From NCBI RefSeq assembly GCF_024139115.2, contig NC_085141.1, positions 405,173,612 through 405,237,611 on the forward strand: a stretch of 64,000 nt of DNA, written 5' to 3'. The position numbers were made by a program, and so were the translations under genes. This DNA comes from Armigeres subalbatus (lineage: Eukaryota > Arthropoda > Insecta > Diptera > Culicidae). The notes beneath the pieces are model-generated. The model was not told where the DNA came from. It was given only the letters and a program-made list of their open reading frames with translations, and made no database searches. How positions within the stretch are numbered: position 1 is the stretch's first letter; the number at the start of each line of letters is the position of its first letter. Shown here in pieces: positions 1 to 11,522 of this stretch.

Positions 1-599
1 TGCAACTTTTTCGTGCTTTGATGTTTTTCCAATGCCTTTTATGAAACTGAATAGAAACAAGGTGTTTTTTGGAAGATGTTGCGTGTGCTACAGGGGTGAT
101 GCCTTGATAAACGGTGAACATATACATAGAGCCCTTGACCTGGCGAAAGCCTATAATCGTGAATGGACTCGGAGGTCTTGGAAAAACTTTAGACATGCTG
201 GGAACATGCTGGCATTTCTGCGGAACTTTTTTGTATGGACGAATGAGTCTGGTACTGGTGGGAAACTATAGGTCCATAGTAGTGCAGGGGAAACTGGTGT
301 ACCGCAGCGACCGGTGATCGCTGTCACTCTATTCCTTGTGGCAATAAGCAATGTGTTCCTGGTACTTCCGAAAGGGGTTTTTACAGACGTTATTCTCCTG
401 ATTGTCGCCTGAGCACAGGAGTATAAGAAGAAAGCTACAGGAAGCAGTGACAGCAATTGCTAATTGGGCCCGGAATGGAATAGTGATAAACTCGTCTTAT
501 GACAGTGAAAACATTCCACTAAAAAAGAACTAAATAATTTTCTTGATCAACTCCTGCCTTAGCTACATGTGCTGAAGGCAGTGTTTTACCATTCTGATT
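1..599. other. Unassigned sequence
   Basis: I recognise no gene or repeat here. Short open frames exist on both strands (about 80-100 codons) but show no family motif and overlap each other. It may be the decayed upstream part of the retrotransposon fragment that follows. Confidence 0.4.
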
Positions 600-1765
600 C
601 AAACTAGCGGCGACAATTGTATGAAGAGCATTGGGGTTCTTGGAGCGTACCTACGGAGAAGGGTAAGCTTGCTTCCTGCAGGCTCAAGCAAACGTTGCCC
701 TCAAAGCGATGGCCAATTCTAAGCTTCCCCGGTGGCTGAACTCCGAGTAGGGCCGCGAAGCTGGAAGGCCAAGACTCTAAAAATTGACTGGTCAATCAAG
801 GTACAATTGCGGAAAGGTACCAACCCAAAACGAGCCCAGGCGGTCTTTGGCGAAAGGATTCGACATAAATACCAAAACACTGTGATCCGGTACTCTGATG
901 GATCTAAAGCCAATGGCTCGCTTGAGGTCGGTGATTTCGTCCCAGATCTGCAGGTGCACCACAGACTGGCCGACGGTCTTCGGTCTACTCGGCTGAGACA
1001 GCGGCCTTGTTCAAGGCAGCATCCGATACAAGCATGGCGCCCATCCTGATCGTGTCGGACTCGGCAAGCGTCCTTTTGGCTCTGGAGCCACCCCAGAGCA
1101 ATGCATCCTTGGATCTAGGCTATACAGGACCTCGTAACTGACAGCAACTTTAGCTTTTCGTGGGTACCCGGCTACGCCGGAATACATGACAAAGAGGAAG
1201 CAGATAAGCTGGCATACCTGGGAAGGAGCAGTACTTACCTCACCCGAAACATTTCCGGAATCGATGCCATACGCGAAATAAAGCAGACCGTAAAATAAGC
1301 AAGGAAAATGGAGTGGTGGAGAAAGCGCTCCTACTTCCTGCGGCAAATAAAAGGCGAGACCAGGGCATGGGAAGATCGAAAATGGACTGGAGGGAACAAC
1401 GCGTATTGTCCCGACTCCGAACGGGCCACTCCAAACTAAGCAAGGACTTCTCAGGCCAGGGTCCGTTCCACCGGATGTGCGACACCTGTCATGTACGCAA
1501 CAGTAGTGAACATGTGCTAAGCGAGTGCCCCCTCTACGAGGCTTCCAGAACACTGTACCATATCGGTAGCATCAGGGATGCATTATCAAATGATCCGGCA
1601 TGCGAAACAGCAACCATTTGTTTCTTGAAAGATGCCGGAATCTATAAGGACATCTAACAAGAACAGATCACCTTCGGATTAGCCACTTGACTCACACAAA
1701 CGACCAAAGGACATCAAATTGGACTGAAAATAATATGCATGACTCCGATTAACCTTGACCAAGGC
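600..1765 (+). pseudogene. Non-LTR retrotransposon 3' part with RNase H domain, degenerate
   Basis: This is the C-terminal end of a non-LTR retrotransposon polyprotein. Read across several frames it shows RNase H signatures in order: YSDGSKANGS near 891-920, a VSDSASVLLAL block near 1050-1085, and SWVPGYAGIHDKEEADKLAY near 1155-1215. A Cys/His region follows around 1475-1540 (CDTCHVRNSSEHVLSECP), typical of the tail after RNase H in I, R1 and LOA-type elements. Frameshifts and stops separate the blocks (clean frames only at 732-1049 and 1313-1657), so the copy is dead. An A/T-rich stretch near 1760-1800 is the likely 3' end. The reverse transcriptase part is missing upstream. The exact clade is not decidable from what remains. 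Confidence 0.7.
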
Positions 1766-1850
1766 AAATAAATTATGATAAATGAAACCTCGATAAAGAA
1801 TCAAGAAAAATGTAGACGAGAAACAGAATATATTTACAATACATTTTGTC

Positions 1851-2768
1851 TTTTATTTATTTATTACCAGACTAAGGCCGGAGTGGCCTGTGCAGTACAG
1901 AAGTCTTCTCCATTCAGCTCGGTTCATGGCTGCACATCGGAGGGTCCGCAAATCGTCCTCCACCTGATCGATCCACCTTGCTCACAGTGCACCTCACTTT
2001 CTTGATTCCGTAGGATCGTTGTCGAAAACCATTTTCACCGAGTTATTGTCCGACATTCTGGTTAGGTGCCCGGCCCACCGCAGTCGATTTTCGCGGTGTG
2101 AACGATGGATGGTTCTCTCAACAGCTGATGCAACTCGTGGTTCATTCGCCTCCTCCACGTGCCGTCCGCCATCTGCACCCCACATTATATGGTATGCAGC
2201 CCTTTCATTTTGAAAACTTTCAGTGCGCGTTGGTCCTCCACGAGCATCGTCCGGGTCTCGTAGGTCCCGTAGAGACTACCGGGCTAATGAGCGTTTTGTA
2301 GATAGTAGATTGTTACGGCGGCGAACCTCTTCAACCACTTCGATTTCGTCACCACCAATAAAAACTCGTGGTGGATGGCTTACATTGTCCTCTCTGGAGG
2401 CTCTTCCTATCATGTACTTCGTCTTCGACGTGTTGATGACTAGTCCAATCCATTTAGCTTCGCTTTTAGTCTAATGTAGGCGTCCTCCATGCTCTCAAAG
2501 TTACGTGCCATAATAATCATATCGTCAGTGAAACCAAATAACAAATAACTGGATGAACTTCGTGAAAATCGTACCACTCGTGCTAATCCCTGCCCTTCGT
2601 ATTACTTCCACCAAAGCGATGTGGAATAGCAGACACGAAAGACCATCACCTTGCAGTCACCCTCCGCGCGTTTCGAAGGGACTCGAGAATTCCCTGAAAC
2701 TCGAACTACGCACACCACCCGATTCATCATCACCTTGATCAACCGTATCAGTTTATCTGGGAATCCAA
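1851..2768 (-). mobile_element. 5'-truncated RTE-like non-LTR retrotransposon
   Basis: The minus strand carries the 3' third of the same RTE-like family seen at 11.5 and 55.4 kb. The 3' end lies at about 1851 with a short (TAAA)n-like tail. Reading upstream on the minus strand come the RWAGHLTRMSDNNSVKMVFD block (near 2040-2110), the segment around the RT active site, and FPDKLIRLI near 2735-2765, where homology stops. Stops and frameshifts are frequent. The 3' end is almost identical in wording to the copy at 55367-56260. It lies tail-to-tail with the RNase H element just upstream. I could not identify a convincing target-site duplication. Confidence 0.75.
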
Positions 2769-4239
2769 GGCAGCAGTGACTATGCCCAAGGGATTGACGA
2801 TCCCTCCCCAGGTCATCTGCGAGTTGTGGTGCCTGCCAAGTATGTGGTGAGGTTTGACAGTGGAGTCTGTTAAACTTCTATAAAATGCTGCATTTATCCG
2901 CAAGCAGGCTTCGTCAAAGCGACCGTGTGCCGCTCAAAGCGCACAAGTCTAAGTACTAGTGTTAGTTGGGACGCTGAACAGACCTGACACCAAAAGCCTT
3001 CCGGTCCGCCTCTTTTAACATCTTTACGAATCAGAGTAAATTTCGTTTCCAATATTCGAGGAAGCCCTTATTCGCAGCAGCAATACGTCTTTTCACTTCA
3101 CTGGAAAGTTGCCAAACATATAGTCCAAGGTTGATCGGCCTTCACGGCCAGACAGGAAGATTTTGAAACTGGAACGACGAAACTAATAAGACTAACCGGT
3201 TTCTTCATCTACTGAGGGAGCAAATATAGTGACAGAATTTTTTTCACACAGATTATCAGTGGATTCAGATAGCTATGAAAAAAATCAGAAATTGAACGCT
3301 TTTCCAGATGCTCCGGAACTTGCGAAGGTCCACATGGTGGCTACTCGAAATCAATTAGTGGTCCTTGCATTGATTTTGGGCACACAATATTAAAAAAAAA
3401 AAATTTATGAAGATAATATTATGGGAATATTCGGAATAGGTCTCTTCTCCTTCTGTTGCGATGGGATTTTCTTGGGTCGAATGAAACCGTTTTGACAGCA
3501 GTCTTCCATTACAAACAGCTTCAAAACTGGAATTTATTATCAATTAATTAGTTAATTAAACTTAATTTACAATTAAAGAAATTTACAATCTAGTTTCAAT
3601 CCATTTCACTAGCTATAGGCTCCATCGCAACTCTAAATCACACTAATCAAATCTCTTTGCCTCGGTATGGAAGCATACATATATTTGAAATCATCAGTGT
3701 TGCCAGTTTCACACAATTTATAAAACTCCTCGCAACACCTTCTTTTTACTTTGTTACAAAAATGGTTCACGATTACGCAACTGTTGAAAACAAAATGTAG
3801 GAAATGACGATTGCTTCGGTAATTCCGGTATTTCAGGAGGACTTCTTGGTAGCCACTCAGGATCAATGAATGATATTCGCAAGCGCGGGCTTAGAATCAT
3901 AGGGGTGTCATTGTATTGATCGGTTTATCTTCGACGATGTTTTCTTCTTATCAATGTAGTGAATTGCGGTAGTTTGCCAAAGGTTCATGGTTGTAATGAA
4001 GGATGATTGCATCTTCCACCTGAAGCAAATATAAAATCGATGAAGAAAAATCGATCAATACAGCTACGCTCCTATGATTCTAAGCGCGAGCAAAGACTCT
4101 GCTTCTATACTGCTGCTTACCGCAAGTCGAGCATAATATGCTCAGCATATCTGTATATGGAGGCCCATCATCTGCTATTAGAAACGATTTTCGAAAGTTT
4201 CTAGAACGAACTTCAATAATTGACCACTGCTCTGAAAGT
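2769..4239. other. Unassigned AT-rich sequence
   Basis: No coding or repeat feature is supported. A phrase resembling GTGGTCCTTGCATTGATTTT occurs near 3358 and again near 4654, so the older tandem family described next may have diverged members here. Confidence 0.4.
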
Positions 4240-5230
4240 CCCTGCACTTCTGGAGCACCATTTGGGGACCACCAGGTAGCCCGGTTGCATTAATTTTGGT
4301 CTCACAAAAAATGACGAATTTCAAGAAATAATTACTGCTCCGAATGATCTGGAGCTTCCCAAGGATAACTTGTCCATAATTAGTGGCCCTGGACACTTAT
4401 CCGAGTCAGCCCTGGACATTACAGCGGATTGTTTATAAAAAAAGGCGCAAATTTCTAGAACAAACTTTCGTAGTATCAGATAGAGGCCACCTAGAATCGA
4501 AGAGTAGTGCATGTATTGGTTTTGATGTGACAATGTTAAAACAAACGGTTTATGAAAAGTCACATCTTTCTAGAAGAATTTCTGGAGTCGACCATATCTC
4601 CGAGTTTTCGGAATCTCATGATGGATCTCCTGCTGGTCACCTGGCGTGAATGAGTGGTCCTTGCATTGATTTTGCATTCACCTTGCTATAAAAATTGATT
4701 TAAAACAAAATGCGGCTTTGAAAACGTTTATGAACACTCTTGACTCCTCATGGAACCTATTCCGGAATTGGTAACCTGGGTGAACTTGTTTGACGAACCC
4801 AAATAGATCAGAAATAAACACTTGAGACAATTTCAAGAAGTTTGAAACCAACATTGTTGAGTTTCTAATTAGAAATGTTTTGGCCAACCCTGGCTCCCTG
4901 GGAACCTGTTCCAGAATGGTAACTCCGGAGTCAACTTGTCTGGTGAGTCTAGGATCATGAAAGACATGCGCAAGAGTTAATTTCATGAAGTTTGATACCC
5001 ATATGGTTAATGTTCCATTGAACAATGTTTATGGCCACCTATGACCTCTCAAGAAACCTGTTCTGAAATGGCTAATCGAAAGTTTGCGCTTCTGATGGAC
5101 CCAAATCAATAAAAATCAATCTACTGATGAAATTTCAAGAAGTTTGATATCCATATTGCTGATTACCTACTGAAATCCACAATCACTATCATTTATGTAG
5201 GACATGTTCCTGGAAATCCGAATTTTCCAG
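4240..5230. repeat. Old degenerate tandem repeat, period about 155 bp
   Basis: A phrase like AACCTGTTCCAGAATGGTAA recurs at about 4750, 4902 and 5056, each followed by a segment resembling TTTCAAGAAGTTTGATA, then about 150 bp to the next copy. Earlier, weaker copies appear between 4240 and 4700. Units differ by many substitutions, so this is an old amplification. No protein is implied. Confidence 0.5.
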
Positions 5231-5690
5231 CAATCGAATTGACCGGATAGGTTCATCCTGATAACATCTTAATAGAAGAGAAAATTATGAATAGAATAAA
5301 CCCAAAATTGTTGGAATCGATTGTAAATTTCCAGAGATATAAGGGTTTTAGTTTCGTGGGTACCAGGTATCCTGCCGGCATGTTAAGGGTGCTTTTTTGC
5401 CGGCCACACAACGGTTAAACGAACTATTACGAACGACATAGATTATAGAAGATAAAACGACGACTCGATACAATCGGCAACGACCTAGACGACGAATAAA
5501 GGATCACGATTGAAATACGTTTTGGCTGTTACGCCATTTTTAAATGTTGGTCTTGAATTGTTTGTGGATATTATGCACTATTGTGGTAATTTTATATTTA
5601 TTTATTACTCATACCCTGATATCTTTATTAACAATTTCATATTTTTTATGAAGGATTTCTTATTTTTTAGGGGAAGTTTTCATTTAAGTC
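5231..5690. other. Unassigned sequence
   Basis: AT-rich, with a 62-codon hydrophobic open frame (5510-5698) that has no family motif and runs into the adjacent MITE. Nothing else is recognised. Confidence 0.35.
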
Positions 5691-5870
5691 GTTGGTAAAA
5701 TCATTCACAAATATCAATCATTGAGCCCTCCCATGCGAGCAAACTCGTATGTGAATTAGAAGGAATGCATCCACGGATGAGTTTTTCATGCAAAATCGTA
5801 TCATTTCACTCATTTTCCGAAAAATTATTTTACTTCAAAATGCATTTAAAACTGAATTGAGGGCAAAAAT
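5691..5870 (-). mobile_element. hAT-like MITE fragment, relative of 15973-16210
   Basis: The sequence from GTTGGTAAAATCATTCA onward matches, over about 180 bp and in the same order, the reverse complement of the complete MITE at 15973-16210 (shared blocks include GGAATGCATC, TTTTCATGC and ATTTCACTCATTT). Only one terminus is seen. The far end seems lost next to the following MITE. The two copies differ by numerous substitutions and small gaps. Confidence 0.6.
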
Positions 5871-5876
5871 TGTGTA

Positions 5877-6375
5877 GGGGAAGAGGCCCCAAAACGCCCC
5901 CCCCCCGTATATTTACCGTGGCATGGCGGTATCGAAACTAGACCTAAAATTATGTAGGTTAGGCGAAAAAAGTGTCAAAATAACAGATAGGAAGGCTGGG
6001 AAAACCGAAATTTTCCAAATTGAAAAAACATCTAACATTTCGTCGAGGCAAAACGCCCTAGGAGAACTAACCAACAATGTACTATGCGTCTCCACGCACT
6101 GTCCATACCAGAATGCTGATTCTGCGATGCGTTGTTCCCTAATAGCTGCCAGCTACAAGGCGTTCTGCCTCATGAGTTTTCCGACAGCGAAATACCACCA
6201 CTTTTTTGATAAGTGAATATTATCAGTATGATAGAGATTTTCTACAATTTTTAGATTGCATCCGTTAGCTATATTGTTCAACTGTTGTATGAGGTAAAAA
6301 TACCCCTGAAAATCGTTACAGCTAAGACATCAAATCAGTCTTTGCTTAGGTAGGGCATATTGTCCCTCCTTCCCC
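5877..6375. mobile_element. MITE with TA flanks (GGGGAAG termini)
   Basis: The ends read GGGGAAGAGGCCCC at the left and, reverse complemented, GGGGAAGGAGGGAC at the right, both continuing toward a GCCC block. TA dinucleotides flank both ends (5875-5876 and 6376-6377), the pattern of a Tc1/mariner-type target duplication. Inside is a 97-codon open frame (5923-6216) with no recognisable motif, which I do not regard as a gene. The inverted repeat is short and imperfect, so the boundaries are moderately supported. Confidence 0.5.
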
Positions 6376-6411
6376 TATCCATTGTTCTATGCGATTAGCG
6401 TCAATTCGATT

Positions 6412-6572
6412 GGAAATTGTCTCGAATTCCCTGGGCATAAAAGTATCACCGTGTTACCCTCATGATATACGAATGCAAAAATGGTAACCTGGCTTAGAAA
6501 CCTCGCAGTTAATAACTGTGGAAGTGCTTAATGAATACTAAGCTGTGAGGCGGCTCTGGCCCAGATGTGGAG
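6412..6572 (+). mobile_element. Feilai-like SINE, 5'-truncated
   Basis: From GGAAATTGTCTCGA to about 6572 this matches the body of the complete SINE at 60161-60430, including CTTAGAAACCTCGCAGTTAA and the downstream CTAAGCTGTGAGGCGGCTCT block. The tRNA-like head with the A and B boxes is missing, so it has no internal promoter. Confidence 0.8.
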
Positions 6573-9098
6573 ATTAAGAACCTAAATATATTTTTTGTTC
6601 TGGACTGGTATGCATCAAAGCTATGTTGCTCTTGGGTGGCGTTGCCTCAATCTCACCAATTCTACGTGCAATCCTTCCATTAACAGCACGTATTCGCCAT
6701 TGTAATGATCGTTTTTTTTCTCTGATTGGGAACTTACCTACCCATCCTCCCGGTTATTTAACAAAAACATGCAGTTCTGTTACGTGTTGTAATTGTCTGT
6801 TAAAATATTTACGATGTACCTTCTAGAAGCACACAGATACACAACCGGCGCTCTGTTACATTGTCTCAAATTTTCCCGAAACAATAACATGGTTTAGTTA
6901 TTTTAAAAGAATCGATTGCCCCAAAATGGAACAATAGCTGACCAACAATGTGAACATTCAATTAACCATAATCCCTCTGCTTACATTCCTACCCCGAACT
7001 TCCGGTCGCCTGTTCGCAAACAAAATCACCCGAACCCGGAGTCAATAGCCTGGAAGTGATTGCGTCGACATTGCTTTTGAAGCAGCCTGATGTCGTGGAT
7101 CCAATGTGAAACCATGCACCCATTGTGGGCCGATAATATGCGATTTAAATTGCATTTAGCCCCACCTCTGCATCCCGTCCACGGCAGATGGGGTGGGTAA
7201 ATGAATTTTATCAAAATATTTAAATTTAATTGCACGCACGGGAATTTAACCATGGGCGACCGTTCCGGACTAAGCTGCTTCGGCCGAGCTGTTTGAGCAT
7301 GTTGCAAGCTGCAAGCTGGTTGAAACGGAAGGACCCACCGGAGGAAGAAGGCCTGTGGAGCATAAATTCACTCCATCGTGGATGCATTCAGTCGTGGTCG
7401 ATGATGCAGTCGATCAAACTGAAAGCGTTGTGCGAGCGTTGAAAATACGAATCGAGGATACAAAATTGTTCATTAGAGCCACATGAGCAACCACAATCGG
7501 CTGTTTTGAAGGACGATTACTTCCAGCCGGTTGGATCCATCGGGCGTGGTTGATTGCCAAGCGAGAGTATGCTGTTCGGTGTTTCGAATATTTTTCAATC
7601 AGCAACATCGGCGTGCGTTTTGGGAGTTTGTTGATTGGTTTTATAAGCCGATTTGATGGATACAGATTAATGGCATGAAACTTGTTAGATATCTGCGAAG
7701 CCGTAGGATGTACACAATAACTGAAAATAACCAACATAATTTAGGATGAGGCGTTGATTGTAGGTTGTCTGATATTATTTATTATTTTAAAGACCTCTTT
7801 TCCACGTATTTTTTCATTACCGCACTAACCAAAAAACTGGACCAACTTCCAAGCAACTCTAACCACAAACACAATTTTCGATAAATATTTGCTCTGCTCG
7901 CACGACAACCAAGCAAACAAAGAGACTTCCGAAAAGCCATTCCAAAAAGCCACATTTCTCATCAGACCTATACCTAGGAAAGTGCTAAACAGAACAAAAC
8001 TTTGACTGCTCAGGAAACTTCGCCTATAAATATAACCCTCTCTGCGTCTCCAAGCTGCCTCGGGTTTCACCACTCCAGTTGCATCAGCAGCACCAAAAAG
8101 CTACGAAACATGTCATGCAGAAAGCACCAGTGGAGCACAATAAATTAAAAATATTACATGAAATATGAGCCCAAACCAACGACGACGATGACGACGACTA
8201 CGGGAACTATTCCTGCCCTGATGATCCCGGAAAAATAGCTGAAGGATGCTGGGCAGAAATGGGAGTTGCGGTGCAATTCACAGAACACAAAACCATATGT
8301 TTGTGTGCCTGTCTGACGTTGCGGTGGACTTGTCATGGAAAAATATTCAGTGCAGTACCCACCTATACGAATTGGATTGAAGAGGTCCTGACTGTTTGTC
8401 TGTCAATCCGCAGTAAAAGTGGGTGGACCACTGCCACTTGTCTGTCAGAATCAAGTGCTTCAGCTTAAAAACGAGAAAGAAGAGTGGAGATTGGTGAGTG
8501 AAAGAATTTTGTCGACAGCAAGTGCAGAAATGAATACATGCACGTATTTTCCCGGTAGCACACCGGAATGTTTGCAGCAGTGCGAGAAGAAATTGCTGAG
8601 GGATGATGAAGTGATGGATGGCTATAGAAAAGTGTGGCTTAGACATACTTTTGATGTTATTCTGAAAAATACCGACATGGTCGTATACGCTGGCAAACAT
8701 GAGAAAAATATTTCTTGCCATCAAATTTAACTAAGATTGCGCACCACACGTACCTGAAGCTGTGTGATCACAACTGGTCGAAGACTGGGAACGAAATAAC
8801 AGTGTGACTCCAGCTTGTGCACTTCACATCTAACATTTTTGTTCATGAAGATTGTCCTTCAAGATTCTGTGAAGATTTTAAACACAATTAGCTGAAGTGA
8901 CAACATTTGCAGGAATAGTTCTTGTCAATTACAAAATGCGGACGCCTTTCGCTTCTGGCAACACGTTCGGAACATTTATGTTTACAATGTTCTGAAAACT
9001 CAGATGTGTACATTTTGAAGAAGATTGTGATTTGAAAAATGTATTGGAGGTAACCACTTTCCCTTCGATGGGCCTTGAATCTAATGGCATCTAATTCA
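6573..9098. other. Mostly unassigned; one weak coding candidate at 8419-8730
   Basis: No repeat or gene is recognised with confidence. The plus-strand frame at 8419-8730 (103 codons) is compositionally protein-like (charged, with a four-Cys stretch around CTYFPGSTPECLQQC) and could be an exon of an unknown gene, but I see no family motif and no clear splice partner. Other frames in this interval overlap one another and look random. Confidence 0.3.
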
Positions 9099-9743
9099 GC
9101 ATTAGCATAGCATTAGCATAGCATTAGCATAGCATTAGCATAGCATTAGCATAGCATTAGCATAGCATTAGCATAGCATTAGCATAGCATTAGCATAGCA
9201 TTAGCATAGCATTAGCATAGCATTAGCATAGCATTAGCATAGCATTAGCATAGCATTAGCATAGCATTAGCATAGCATTAGCATAGCATTAGCATAGCAT
9301 TAGCATAGCATTAGCATAGCATTAGCATAGCATTAGCATAGCATTAGCATAGCATTAGCATAGCATTAGCATAGCATTAGCATAGCATTAGCATAGCATT
9401 AGCATAGCATTAGCATAGCATTAGCATAGCATTAGCATAGCATTAGCATAGCATTAGCATAGCATTAGCATAGCATTAGCATAGCATTAGCATAGCATTA
9501 GCATAGCATTAGCATAGCATTAGCATAGCATTAGCATAGCATTAGCATAGCATTAGCATAGCATTAGCATAGCATTAGCATAGCATTAGCATAGCATTAG
9601 CATAGCATTAGCATAGCATTAGCATAGCATTAGCATAGCATTAGCATAGCATTAGCATAGCATTAGCATAGCATTAGCATAGCATTAGCATAGCATTAGC
9701 ATAGCATTAGCATAGCATTAGCATAGCATTAGCATAGCATTAG
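9099..9743. repeat. 11-bp minisatellite, about 58 near-perfect copies
   Basis: The unit ATTAGCATAGC is repeated head-to-tail for about 645 bp with no substitution that I can see. The unit contains a GCAT/AGCAT half-repeat (TTAGCATAGCA). It is flanked by a related phrase (CTAATGGCATCTAATTCAGC) that may be the seed from which it expanded. Such uniformity indicates recent expansion or strong homogenisation. No coding function is implied. Confidence 0.95.
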
Positions 9744-9896
9744 GATTCAATCAAAAATTACCACAGAAAATCATGTGGACGGGAACCGTCGTGAAAATTT
9801 TAAAGTAAGCCACATAGAAATTCAAGATAAAACCCTTTAAAAATGAATAGAATTTACTTCCAAAATTAAGAAGATTTTTTTATGAAAACATGGCTT

Positions 9897-9926
9897 CTGA
9901 TGAAGGCAACAACAATTTGCCGAAAC
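9897..9926 (+). other. Hammerhead-ribozyme-like core motif (weak)
   Basis: CTGATGA at 9897-9903 is followed by a possible 5-bp stem (GGCAA at 9905-9909 with TTGCC at 9917-9921) and then GAAAC at 9922-9926, the order of conserved blocks in a hammerhead core. One extra A lies between CTGATGA and the stem. I do not see convincing stems I and III or the cleavage triplet nearby, so this may be chance or a remnant. Confidence 0.2.
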
Positions 9927-10120
9927 GTTGGGACAGATCTCAAACGGTTGTTCTAAAAAACCCACAGACTGAATAGCCAAAACCTCAAAAATACGAAAAC
10001 TATAGAAAACTATAACTAAGTCTATAGAGAATTCCATATTGTCGTGGACAGAATTTTTTGTTGGAAAATATTCATAATTTCCCGTAAATGTAAAAAGCAG
10101 ATTTGTCCGAAGCGGTTTTT

Positions 10121-10288
10121 CGAAATTTTTGGTGAAGTCCACCTTTCTTCACTTGTCAACTCACTTCCAGACACATTCATAGTCGGCTCTGCACTGTCAA
10201 TATTCATTTGAATATTAGTCATTGAATAATTATGCACATTTTACAAATTGATAAGTTATCTGAAATCTGAACACGTTTCAAATGAGTA
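10121..10288. repeat. Direct repeat, copy 1 (about 168 bp)
   Basis: This segment, from CGAAATTTTTGGTGAAGT to the AATGAGTA block, is repeated in the same orientation at 11002-11170 with about 90 percent identity by eye. The copies are separated by about 710 bp of unrelated sequence. It could be a segmental duplication around an insertion, or short terminal repeats of an unidentified element. Confidence 0.8.
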
Positions 10289-11001
10289 AAGGAATTTGAA
10301 GTAAACATCAACATAAACAATCAGGTATCAGGTATCAGAACGTCGGCTCAGGAGACACGTTCCTCTTAATTTGGAAGATTTGTGCCATCGCCTTCACTGG
10401 CCTTTCTCACCATTTAGCCAATTATGTAAACTCACTCGCATTAAGCTAGGGACTAAAGAGAGGTGTCACAAAAACACTGAGGACGTAACAATGGACGAAC
10501 GTCAAAGACAAAACACAGAGTACACTGTGAAAAACGCATAATGCGAATCCATATAGGTGACAGCTTGTTGAAATACTAAGTAAAACACATATTCATAACT
10601 TCACTCTTATTTAACCTCATGTTGAGCTTGAATAAGAGTAGTCGATTATCTCGGAGAAGCAAAAAGTCAACTACGTCATAGCTTCGGTTAGCGCAGCGAG
10701 GGCTTAATGCGGTGAAGAGGACTCTGGTGCTTCACAGGCTTCGTTTGCGGTTAGGTTCTTATTAGACCCCCCTAACCATTCATTCGTAGGCACGGTAAGC
10801 ATAAAGCCGCATCACACCGAGAATTAGGGGTCACCTGTATGGTGGACTTTTACCACTGGAACAGGCAATCCGTAATGTTATTCTAAGCTAGATAACCAGC
10901 TGCCGACACCACACGGCGATCTAGGCTGTTCGTGGAGAGAAGTTGACATTGACTTTACGTCAACTCTCAATGTGGCCAAACAACCCAAAGTGTAAAATAA
11001 T
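10289..11001. other. Unassigned segment between direct repeats
   Basis: About 710 bp lying between the two 168-bp direct repeats. No open frame with a recognisable domain and no terminal inverted repeat were found. It contains a GGTATCA doublet near 10325 and a GC-richer middle portion (10680-10940) unlike its AT-rich flanks, which suggests different origin. Confidence 0.35.
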
Positions 11002-11170
11002 CGAAATTTTTTGGTGAAGTTCACCTTTCTTCACTTGTCAGCTCACTTCCAAACACATTCATAGTCGACTCTGGACTGTCAATATTCATTTGAATATTAG
11101 TCATTGAATATTTATATAAATTCTACAAATTGATAAATTATCTGAAATCTGAACACGTTTAAAATGAGTA
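11002..11170. repeat. Direct repeat, copy 2 (about 168 bp)
   Basis: Second copy of the repeat at 10121-10288, same orientation. It shares blocks such as CACCTTTCTTCACTTGTCA and ATATTCATTTGAATATTAGT. Confidence 0.8.
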
Positions 11171-11522
11171 GCTTTTGATTTTCATCCGCGAGGCACTTTC
11201 AACCGTAAACATCAAAACACGAAAATGATTATTTTAAGCTCTGGTAACAACAAAATTTTATATCCGAAATTTAATTGATTTTTCAAATCAAAATGAATTC
11301 AGCATGATGCCGAAAACGCCGCTGCCACCGATGATTGTCATGATTGTTAGACCGGCACAGGACTCTACACGGAGAGTGAAATAACTTACTAGGAAAAATC
11401 ATTTTCAATTGTTTTTGTAAAAGAGTAATACGATATGAAATAAACAATAACATCCATCTGTACTTTGAAATATCATAGATCGATATTTTCATTCCAATAT
11501 ATCGGTGATATCCATACTTTGA

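Noticed and set aside
5923..6216. 97-codon open frame as a gene
   Set aside because: It lies wholly within a TA-flanked MITE and shows no domain.
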